This document shows positions 15,030 through 22,214 of a stretch of 64,000 bases of DNA, in pieces. The stretch covers positions 1-64,000 of the forward strand of contig JBCCHV010000022.1 in NCBI GenBank assembly GCA_039028635.1, given 5' to 3'. The DNA comes from Acidobacteriota bacterium (GTDB lineage: Bacteria > Acidobacteriota > Thermoanaerobaculia > Multivoradales > JBCCEF01). Within the stretch, counting starts at the first letter, position 1, and every line of letters starts with the position of its first letter. The notes under the pieces were generated by a model that was not told the DNA's origin, searched no databases, and was given only the letters and a program-made list of their open reading frames with translations. Position numbers and translations under genes: made by a program.

Positions 15030-18000
15030 ATGAACCCTTCGACCCATCGAATCGTCTTGTGGCGGTCTCTCTGGAGTGGCGCTCTCGTCGCTGTTTTCAC
15101 TTGGTCCATCGCGTTCGCCTTGCCAAGCTCCGCGGCGGAGATCACCGTTTCCGGCATGGTGTCGTCGGCCGGGGGAGAGCCTCTGGCGGAGGTCGCGATC
15201 GGCCTGCAGCCGGTGGTCGATCCCCATCGCCGCGCTCTGGAGGTGCGCCGAGGACGAATGCGCGGCGAAGCTGTCGTCTCAGGTCGGAGTCAAGCAGACG
15301 GCACCTTTCGCCTCGAAGTTCCTCGCGGCGGCCTGTGGCGGGTGGTGCTCGAGCATCCGGGGTGGATCTCGATGCGAACCGCTCCCTTGCCGCTGGTCGA
15401 TGATCGGCTCTTGCCGCCGGTCGCTCTGGTTCGGGAGCAGGGAACGGAGGTCACCGTCGTCGATGAGTCCGGCCGCCCGGTTGCCGGGGCCCACGTGCGC
15501 GCCCTCGGCCTCGACGAGGCTCAGCGCCTGCAGCGCGGCGAGCTCTGGCAGTTTCTGCCGCGGACGGCAGTCACTGATGACACCGGCCGGGCGAGGCTGG
15601 CGCGGGCAGCCGAGGAACGTCTGGGCTTATGGGCGGTGGCTCCGGGTTTCTGGCAGCGGACCGGAGAAGTCGCCGGCCCCGCGGCGCGGCTGGTGCTGCC
15701 GAAGGGCGTCGAGCGCCGGGTCGAGGTGCGCGATGCCGCCGGCCGGCCGGTGTCGGGGGTGGTCGTCGGGGTCGGGGAGACGGCCTGGCCACTGGCCGTG
15801 ACCGGTGACGATGGTCGAGCTGCCTTCGCCGGTCCGCGGCGTGGTCGCACGCCATTGACGCTGATCCACCCGGCCGGTTGGCGGGTGCCGGATGTTCTGC
15901 CACCGGTCGCCCCGGCGTCCTCGGGCCTGGTGACTCGCCAGCTTCCCCCAGTGAGCCGTTTTCAAGGCACCGTGAGTCGCCGCGATGGCCGGGAGCGGCT
16001 GGCCAACGCGCTGGTCTGGTCGGTGGCGCTCCCGGCGCTGGCGGTGCGCACGAACGCCCGGGGAGAGTTCGCTTTTCCACCACTGCCGGTCGGAGCGCCC
16101 TTTTTCCGCGCCACCGCCGCGGGCTCCCTCGCCCGCACCGTGCGGACCACCCTCGAGGCCGGTATTCCGGCGAGGCAGGCCATCGTCTTGCAGCCGGCGA
16201 CCCGCATCGCCGGCCGGGTGACAGGCCGCCAAGAGGCTCTGGCGGGAGCCCTGGTGGAGCTCGAGCCGCGGGCCGCCGGCGCCGCGGCGCTGCGCTGGCG
16301 AACCGCTTCTGATGGTCGCTTTTCTCTACCGGGTCTCGATCCGGCGGCGGGCTATCGGCTGACCGTCTCGAAGGACGGCTACGGCAGCGAGCAGCTGGCC
16401 TTCGAACCCTTGCAGCATCGGGCCGATCGCACAGCGCTCTCGGTCGTGCTGGCGGCGGAGCAGATGGCGGTGGGGCAGGTGGTCGATGGTCGCGGGCGGG
16501 GGATTGCCGGCGCTCGAGTGGGGTGGAGCGATCGCCGGCGGCGTCAGGCGGCGCCCGTCGCCAGCGACCGCGAGGGCCGTTTCGAGCTGCGCGATCTGAC
16601 CGCCGGGCCGATCACTTTGCAGGTCGAAGCGGCGGGTTTTGCGCCGGCGCTGCTGCGCGGTGTCGAGCTGCGAGCGGGCAACGGTCCGATCGCCCTCGGA
16701 ACCATCGCTCTCGAGCCCGAAGCGGTGCTTGGCGGAAGGGTCGAGGATGGCCGCGGCCGGCCGGTCGCAGGGGCTCGGGTAGAGGCGGCTCGGCGATCGC
16801 TCGAAGGACTTGCCTTGCCGGTGGCGCGTTCCAACGAGCAGGGCAGGTTCCGACTCGTGGGCCTGGCCCCCGGGGAGCGCCTCGAGCTGGCTGTCGAGGC
16901 GCCCGGCTACGCCCGTCGTGCCGGCGACACGGTGGATGTTCCGCTCGATGCGGAGCTGGTGCTGGTGGTGGATGCAGCCGCCGTGCTGCGGGGCTTCGTC
17001 ACCAACGACGGTGGCGAGCTGGTCGAAGGGGCCGAGGTCTGGGCGCGCCTCGGCGAGGCCGGGTCGCTGGCGGTGCGCAGCGATGCCGCCGCTGCCGAGG
17101 ACGTGCGCATCGGACCGGTTCGGAGCGACCGCGAAGGTCGCTTCGAGCTCGCCGGCGTGCCCGGCGGCCTGGTCTCCCTGGGCGCCTATGCGCGCGGTTA
17201 TCTGCGCCTCGATGTTTCGGCCTTCGAGGTCGACCCGGAGGCCCCGCCGGGCGAGCTCGAGCTGGTCCTCGAGCGCGGCGCACTGGTGCGAGGCAAGGTG
17301 TCGTCGGCGGCCGGGGCGGCGGTGGCCGGGGCGCGCGTTTTCGTCGATCGGGGCGTCGGGCGCGTGCGCGGCGAGCAGACCGGCGTGGTGAGCGATGGCG
17401 ACGGTCGCTTCGAGCTACCGGGAGTGCCTTCCGGGCCGGTGCGGGTGGCCGCCAAGCATGATCGCCTGGGGGTGACCACGGCCGGTCTCGAGGTCTCCGC
17501 CGGCGAGCATTCTCTGGACCTGGTGTTCGAGGGCCGCGGTGCGATTCGGGGGCGGGTGATCAACGCGGCCGGCGTCGGGGTGGCCGGCGTCGAGGTGGTC
17601 GCCGACTCTGGCGAGCAGCGCTTCCGCGGCCGTAGCGATGCCCAGGGGACCTACCACCTGCCGACGGTCGAGGACGGCGAGTACCTTCTGACGGCGCGCA
17701 CCGCTGGCCTGGCGCCGGCAGAGCTCGAGGAGCCGCTGGTGGTGGCCGGCTCCGAAGTGCTGGCGCCGGATCTCGAGGTCGGCTCCGGCGGCGCGATCAT
17801 CGGCAATCTGGTCGGCCTGACGGACCAGGACTGGCCGCGGGTGCAGGTTCTCGCCCGCGGGCCCGGCACCGGCGCCGGCCAAGCCGGCGAGGTCGCCTAT
17901 GGCGGCAGCTATCGCATCGCGCCGCTGGCCGCCGGCAGCTACACCGTCACGGCGCAGCTTCCGGGATCGGGGCGCCAGGCGCGGGGCCGGATCGAGATCG

Positions 18001-18572
18001 AGGCCGGAGCCGAAGAGGCGGTGCTCGACCTCGAGTTCGATGTCGGTTTGCGCCTCGCCGGCCGGGTTCTCGACGCTGGACAGGGGTTGGCCGGGGCGTC
18101 GCTGGTGCTGGTGGGCTTGGACCGTCCGGCGCGGGCGTCGTCGGAGTCGCGCTCCGGCGGCGATTTCGAGATCAGCGGTATCGATCCGGGGCTCTATCGC
18201 CTCGAGGTGGCGGCTCCCCGAGGCGGCGCCCAGACGGCGAAGCTGGTGGCGATGACCGCCGACAAGCGGCTCGAGGTGGATCTCGGCAGCGGCTCCCTCG
18301 CCGGGGAGGTGCTGGCCTCCGGCTCCGGCGAGAGCCTGGCCGATGTCGCCCTGCGCTTTCAGCCCCTCGACCTCGAGCTCGAGCCGGGTTGGCAGGGGCC
18401 CGCCGGCAGCACCGATAGTGACGGTCGCTTCGTCCTGCAGGGGGTCGCCGCCGGGCGCTATCGTCTCGAGGCCCTCAAGTTCGGCTATCAGACGGTAACT
18501 GTCGAGGTGGAGGTACGAGCCGGGGAATTCACCGACGGCCTGCGCCTCGAGCTGCCGCGCAGTGGGGGTTAG
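15030..18572 (+). CDS. Exported tandem carboxypeptidase-regulatory-like repeat protein
   Basis: This 1180-residue protein begins MNPSTHRIVLWRSLW with a membrane-signal segment to about residue 38. ATG 15030 follows GAAGGAACGGAG. The rest is an array of about a dozen repeats of 75-95 residues of the type V-D-GRPVAGARV...SD-GRFEL-G-PAG-L-V-GY. This is the CarboxypepD_reg / prealbumin-like beta-sandwich that occurs at the N-terminus of many TonB receptors. Here there is no receptor barrel, no peptidase domain and no obvious anchor at the C-terminus (GEFTDGLRLELPRSGG). It is probably a periplasmic or surface structural or carbohydrate-binding protein. It is transcribed divergently from the Cys-tail cluster. 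Confidence 0.75.
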   Translation: MNPSTHRIVLWRSLWSGALVAVFTWSIAFALPSSAAEITVSGMVSSAGGEPLAEVAIGLQPVVDPHRRALEVRRGRMRGEAVVSGRSQADGTFRLEVPRGGLWRVVLEHPGWISMRTAPLPLVDDRLLPPVALVREQGTEVTVVDESGRPVAGAHVRALGLDEAQRLQRGELWQFLPRTAVTDDTGRARLARAAEERLGLWAVAPGFWQRTGEVAGPAARLVLPKGVERRVEVRDAAGRPVSGVVVGVGETAWPLAVTGDDGRAAFAGPRRGRTPLTLIHPAGWRVPDVLPPVAPASSGLVTRQLPPVSRFQGTVSRRDGRERLANALVWSVALPALAVRTNARGEFAFPPLPVGAPFFRATAAGSLARTVRTTLEAGIPARQAIVLQPATRIAGRVTGRQEALAGALVELEPRAAGAAALRWRTASDGRFSLPGLDPAAGYRLTVSKDGYGSEQLAFEPLQHRADRTALSVVLAAEQMAVGQVVDGRGRGIAGARVGWSDRRRRQAAPVASDREGRFELRDLTAGPITLQVEAAGFAPALLRGVELRAGNGPIALGTIALEPEAVLGGRVEDGRGRPVAGARVEAARRSLEGLALPVARSNEQGRFRLVGLAPGERLELAVEAPGYARRAGDTVDVPLDAELVLVVDAAAVLRGFVTNDGGELVEGAEVWARLGEAGSLAVRSDAAAAEDVRIGPVRSDREGRFELAGVPGGLVSLGAYARGYLRLDVSAFEVDPEAPPGELELVLERGALVRGKVSSAAGAAVAGARVFVDRGVGRVRGEQTGVVSDGDGRFELPGVPSGPVRVAAKHDRLGVTTAGLEVSAGEHSLDLVFEGRGAIRGRVINAAGVGVAGVEVVADSGEQRFRGRSDAQGTYHLPTVEDGEYLLTARTAGLAPAELEEPLVVAGSEVLAPDLEVGSGGAIIGNLVGLTDQDWPRVQVLARGPGTGAGQAGEVAYGGSYRIAPLAAGSYTVTAQLPGSGRQARGRIEIEAGAEEAVLDLEFDVGLRLAGRVLDAGQGLAGASLVLVGLDRPARASSESRSGGDFEISGIDPGLYRLEVAAPRGGAQTAKLVAMTADKRLEVDLGSGSLAGEVLASGSGESLADVALRFQPLDLELEPGWQGPAGSTDSDGRFVLQGVAAGRYRLEALKFGYQTVTVEVEVRAGEFTDGLRLELPRSGG

Positions 18573-18578
18573 GTCGAT

Positions 18579-19010
18579 TTACTGCTGGTAGAGCTCGACG
18601 GTGTTGCCGTCGGGGTCGCGGATGGCGCCGTGGACCTGGTCGCCGTCCGTCATCACCTCACCCTCCTGGCGGCCGCCGTGCTTTTCCGCCAACGCGATGA
18701 CGGCGCGGACATCGGCGACGGCGAAGCCGAGCTGGTGTGAGGGGTAGCTGACGAAGTCTTCGTTCTCGCGCAGGGGGACCAGCTTGAGGGTGAAGCTGCC
18801 GAGGGTGCCGAACTGGGACCGGATACCGAAGGTGTCGACCTCGCGAAACTCGAAGCCGAAGGCCTGGCTGTAGAAGGCCACCATCGCTTCGGTGGCGTGG
18901 CTGCGCAGGGCGATGGTGGTGAGCTCGGCGCTGGTCGCCTCTTCGTTGGCGAGGGCGGTGATGGAGAGCATCAGGCCGAGGGACAGGATCAGGGCAGCGG
19001 CAAATCTCAT
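18579..19010 (-). CDS. Exported VOC/glyoxalase-fold protein
   Basis: This 143-residue protein has a signal peptide (MRFAAALILSLGLMLSITALA). It is followed by one VOC (glyoxalase/bleomycin resistance) module: TIALRSHATEAMVAFYSQAFGFEF at the start and HGAIRDPDGNTVELYQQ at the end, with the conserved terminal metal-site Glu. A Sec signal is unusual for VOC enzymes, which are normally cytoplasmic. ATG 19010 follows GGGAGGAACG. It converges on the repeat protein gene with 6 bases between the stops. Substrate unknown. Confidence 0.75.
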   Translation of the reverse strand: MRFAAALILSLGLMLSITALANEEATSAELTTIALRSHATEAMVAFYSQAFGFEFREVDTFGIRSQFGTLGSFTLKLVPLRENEDFVSYPSHQLGFAVADVRAVIALAEKHGGRQEGEVMTDGDQVHGAIRDPDGNTVELYQQ

Positions 19011-19107
19011 CGTTCCTCCCTTCACAACATCCGGAGCGAGAGCCATCGAGGGTTGAGAGACGGCGTCGATCGGCTCGCTCCGATGCGGTCTGTGGCAGGA
19101 TTGTGCC

Positions 19108-19689
19108 ATGGAGATCTCGACCCCTCGATCGCGTTTCCTTCCGGGGCTGCTGATGGCGGCTTCGATCCTCCTTCTGATCGCCGGCGGCTGCCAGAGCTCG
19201 GCGGCTGGCGCCGGCTCCGGCAGCGCCACCGCGGTAGACGAGTCCGTCGACTGGCAGGGGCTGGTGCCCAACGCCCGCCAGCCGGCCGATGGCGTGGTGT
19301 CCGGCGGTCAGCCGACGGCGGACCAGCTCGCGGCGGCCCAGGAGGCGGGCTTCCAGACGGTTATCAATCTGCGCACCGAGGGCGAGCCCGGAGCGCGCCA
19401 GGCGGAGGTCGAAGCGTTCGGTCTGTCCTACGTCGAGCTGCCGATCGCCGGTGCCGCCGGCCTGACCCGCGACAACGTCGAGGCCCTGGCGGAGATTCTC
19501 GAAGAGGTCCAGAAACCGGCCCTGCTGCATTGCGGGAGCGGCAATCGCATTGGTGCCCTCTTCGCCCTCAAGGCATTCTGGCTCGATGGCGAAGCTCCCG
19601 AGGCGGCGCTCGAAAAGGGCCTCGACTCGGGCCTGACCCGGCTCGAGCCCAAGGTCCGCGAGCTGCTCGGCCTGCCGGCCGGAGAGTGA
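19108..19689 (+). CDS. Lipoprotein with DSP/beta-lactamase-hydrolase-like phosphatase domain
   Basis: This 193-residue protein has a signal and lipobox (LLLIAGGCQS). A tyrosine/dual-specificity phosphatase-like domain of the BLH/DUF442 type follows: SGGQPTADQLAAAQEAGFQTVINLR at the start, then the active-site loop LLHCGSGNRIGALFA with Cys and Arg separated by four residues, as in that subfamily. It probably acts in the periplasm on phosphorylated or sulfated small molecules or proteins. It is first of four close plus-strand genes. Confidence 0.7.
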   Translation: MEISTPRSRFLPGLLMAASILLLIAGGCQSSAAGAGSGSATAVDESVDWQGLVPNARQPADGVVSGGQPTADQLAAAQEAGFQTVINLRTEGEPGARQAEVEAFGLSYVELPIAGAAGLTRDNVEALAEILEEVQKPALLHCGSGNRIGALFALKAFWLDGEAPEAALEKGLDSGLTRLEPKVRELLGLPAGE

Positions 19690-19708
19690 CGGGCTCTCTC
19701 ATCTCGCA

Positions 19709-20131
19709 GTGAAGCCGACGGCTCAGCTCGAAGGTGCCGGCGACGAGATCGCGGCAGAGCGGTCTGCCGCTCGCTCCTGGGCGGTGCCGTATCTCATTCT
19801 GCAGGGGCTGGGAATCGCCGCCTGGTGGATCTTGATGTGGAGCCTCCCCGAGTGGCGGCAGCCGTTCCGCGACCCGGCGGCGCCCTGGAGTGCCCTCGGC
19901 GCCTTCGGGCCGGCGGATTTGATGTGCGTGGCGGCCTGCCTGTTCGGGGCCTGGGGCGTGGCCCGAAGGCGGCCGTGGCGGCGCCCGGTTCTGTGGCTGC
20001 TCGCCGGCGCGATGGTCTACGCCGCCTCCTACTGCCTCGCTCTGACGGCGCTCACCGGGCACGCCGTGGCGGCGCCCCTGCTGATGGTGCCGGCGGCGCT
20101 GATCACGCTGTGGTTGGCGAGGGGCGAGTGA
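19709..20131 (+). CDS. Small integral membrane protein, unknown
   Basis: This 140-residue protein starts with GTG 19709 and has about four membrane helices: YLILQGLGIAAWWILMW, ADLMCVAACLFGAWG, VLWLLAGAMVYAASYCLAL and VAAPLLMVPAALITLWLA. No family is recognised. It overlaps the next gene by 4 bases (GTGA at 20128-20131), so the two are translated together and may work on the same membrane substrate. Confidence 0.6.
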   Translation: MKPTAQLEGAGDEIAAERSAARSWAVPYLILQGLGIAAWWILMWSLPEWRQPFRDPAAPWSALGAFGPADLMCVAACLFGAWGVARRRPWRRPVLWLLAGAMVYAASYCLALTALTGHAVAAPLLMVPAALITLWLARGE

Positions 20132-20685
20132 AGCCCCTCTGGCGGCTGGCCTTTCGACCCGCTCCGGAGCGGCCCGCCGCGGTTCACCTGGCCTGGACGG
20201 CGCTTCAGACGTTCCTCTTCTGGGGCTTCTTTCTGGCCCTTTGTCCCTGGTTGATCGTGCGCCTCGAATCCTCCTCCGGCCTGCCGCGATTCGCGCTGCC
20301 GGGGCCGCCGGGCTGGCCCTGGGGCCTCTTTGCCCTCGCCGGATCTCTCGGCCTGTGGAGTGGCTACACCATGTCGCGCCGCGGTCGCGGCACGCCGCTG
20401 CCGCCGCTGGCACCGGCGCGCCTGGTGGTGGCCGGACCCTACCGCTGGCTGCGCAACCCGATGGTGGTGGCGGGGCTGGCGCAGGGCGTGGCGGTGGCGC
20501 TGGCTTTGGGCTCCTGGAGTGTCTTGGTCTATGCCCTCGCCGGGGCGCCGGTCTGGCACTTCCTGGTGCGGCCCTTCGAGGAGCGCGATCTCGCCGAGCG
20601 CTTCGGATCCGAGTACGAGCGTTATCGCCGCCGAGTACCCCTCTGGTGGCCGCGTTGGCCAGCGGTGGAAAGGCCCGGCGAATAG
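20128..20685 (+). CDS. ICMT/PEMT-like membrane methyltransferase
   Basis: This 185-residue protein starts with GTG 20128, with membrane helices and the isoprenylcysteine carboxyl methyltransferase-type C-terminus: GPYRWLRNPMVVAGLAQG (SAM-pocket helix) and LVRPFEERDLAERFGSEYERYRRRVPLWWP, where EE...L...FG..Y..Y....P is the family signature. Bacterial members methylate lipids or small hydrophobic acids; the substrate is not deducible. It is translationally coupled to the preceding membrane protein. Confidence 0.75.
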   Translation: MKPLWRLAFRPAPERPAAVHLAWTALQTFLFWGFFLALCPWLIVRLESSSGLPRFALPGPPGWPWGLFALAGSLGLWSGYTMSRRGRGTPLPPLAPARLVVAGPYRWLRNPMVVAGLAQGVAVALALGSWSVLVYALAGAPVWHFLVRPFEERDLAERFGSEYERYRRRVPLWWPRWPAVERPGE

Positions 20686-20735
20686 GGCCGAAAGGGCGCT
20701 CGCTGACGGCGGGTTCGGGATAGGATCCCTCTCCC

Positions 20736-21611
20736 ATGAGCGCGATTCTCGAAGACCTCATCCAGCTCCTCACCCTCGAACGGCTCGACACCAACCTCTT
20801 CCGGGGGCAGAGCCGCGACATCGGCACCAATCGGGTGTTCGGTGGTCAGGTGCTCGGCCAGGCCCTGGCGGCGGCCAGCAACACGGTGGAGGACCGCGTC
20901 GTCCACTCGCTGCACGCCTATTTCCTGCGCAAGGGCGACCAGGAATCGCCGATCATCTACGAGGTCGATCGTCAGCGCGATGGCCGCAGCTTCACCAGCC
21001 GCCGGGTGGTGGCGGTGCAGCACGGTCGGCCGATCCTCAACATGGCGGCCTCCTTCCAGGTGCCGGAGGACGGCCTCGAGCACCAGTCGGCGATGCCCCA
21101 GGTGCCGCCGCCGGAGAAGGTGCGCGACGTCAACGAGTACAAGAAGGAGCTGGTCGACCGGATCTCGGATTTCAAGCTGCCGCGCTACCTGCTGCACGAT
21201 CGGCCCTTCGAGTTCCGGCCGGTGCAGCTGCCGCAGTTCATCGACCCGGAGCCGCGCGAGCCGCGGGCCAGAATCTGGTTCAAGACCACCGGCGCCATGC
21301 CCGACGACGACGCCCTGCATCGCTCCATGCTGGCTTATGTTTCCGACTACTACCTGATCGGCACCGCCACCCGGCCCCACGGTACCTCCGTCTTCGACCC
21401 TCGCCTGCAGCTCGCCAGCCTCGACCACGCCCTGTGGTTCCAGCGCTCCTTCCGCCTCGACGAGTGGTTGCTCTACTCGATCGAAAGCCCTAGCGCCTCC
21501 GGTGGCCGCGGCATCTCCCGCGGCAAGATCTACCGCCAGGACGGTGCCCTGGTGGCGGTGGTGGCGCAAGAAGGGGTGATGCGCATGTGGCCCGTGGAGG
21601 ACGAGGGCTAG
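20736..21611 (+). CDS. tesB: Acyl-CoA thioesterase II
   Basis: This 291-residue double-hotdog thioesterase shows FRGQSRDIGTNRVFGGQVLGQALAAA, HSLHAYFLRKGD, RDGRSFTSRRVVAVQHGRPI near the N-terminus. DDDALHRSMLAYVSDYYLIGT and the C-terminal SLDHALWFQRSFRLDEWLLYSIESPSASGGRG carry the catalytic Asp/Gln/Ser-Thr region. It hydrolyses medium- and long-chain acyl-CoA to free acid and CoA. Length and motifs match Escherichia coli TesB. ATG 20736. Confidence 0.92.
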   Translation: MSAILEDLIQLLTLERLDTNLFRGQSRDIGTNRVFGGQVLGQALAAASNTVEDRVVHSLHAYFLRKGDQESPIIYEVDRQRDGRSFTSRRVVAVQHGRPILNMAASFQVPEDGLEHQSAMPQVPPPEKVRDVNEYKKELVDRISDFKLPRYLLHDRPFEFRPVQLPQFIDPEPREPRARIWFKTTGAMPDDDALHRSMLAYVSDYYLIGTATRPHGTSVFDPRLQLASLDHALWFQRSFRLDEWLLYSIESPSASGGRGISRGKIYRQDGALVAVVAQEGVMRMWPVEDEG

Positions 21612-21620
21612 GGCAGAGGA

Positions 21621-22214
21621 TTACTCAGCGGCCAGCTCCGCCAGCAGTCGCTGGGTGCGCTCCTCCCAAGACTCGCCGTAGGCCGTCGCCAGCGGCGTGA
21701 CACCGTCCGCCAGGAAGGTCGTCCGGTCGAAGTCTTCGCCGAAGGTCCGACCGATTCGGTAGGCGCCGCGGCGACCCAGCTCGACATCGAGCCAGCGCGG
21801 CAGCAGGCGGGTCGGATCCGGCTCGATCCACTGCGCCGAGGGCGGTGCCGAGTACAGGCTGCCTTCGCCGATCGATTCTCCCGTTACGAAGTCGAACAGT
21901 GCCTCAACCCGCCGCTGGTAGTAGCGTTCGCGGTGATCGAGGCGGTCGAGTTCTTCGGCATCGACCTCGAAGGCCAGGGCGTTGAAGTGGTGCCCCTCTG
22001 CCGGCTCGACATTCATCGCGCCAGCCTCGATGCCTTCCTTGCCGAGCTCACAGCTCGCTTCGTAGTGGTCGGGTCGCAGGTTGAACAGCCGGCGGTAGTC
22101 GTGCACCACGATCGGTCGGGCGACCTTGGTACCGGCGCGGTCCGCGCCGATGGTGTCGCCGAGGGAGGCCTGGTCGAGGAGGGTGCCGTAGCCCACCAGC
22201 AGGACGCGGCTCAT
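21621..22214 (-). CDS. Gamma-glutamylcyclotransferase-like (AIG2/GGCT fold) protein
   Basis: This 197-residue protein begins MSRVLLVGYGTLLDQASLG, the YGSL-type substrate loop of the GGCT/AIG2 fold (YGTL here). ALAFEVDAEELDRLDHRERYYQRR then carries the expected acidic catalytic region E-LD--E-Y-R. The family cyclises gamma-glutamyl groups to 5-oxoproline or related products. The C-terminus (about 120-197) is an extension. ATG 22214 overlaps the stop of the SEFIR-STAND gene (ATGA), so it is made in stoichiometry with it. It may be an enzymatic effector of, or antidote to, that protein. Confidence 0.75.
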   Translation of the reverse strand: MSRVLLVGYGTLLDQASLGDTIGADRAGTKVARPIVVHDYRRLFNLRPDHYEASCELGKEGIEAGAMNVEPAEGHHFNALAFEVDAEELDRLDHRERYYQRRVEALFDFVTGESIGEGSLYSAPPSAQWIEPDPTRLLPRWLDVELGRRGAYRIGRTFGEDFDRTTFLADGVTPLATAYGESWEERTQRLLAELAAE

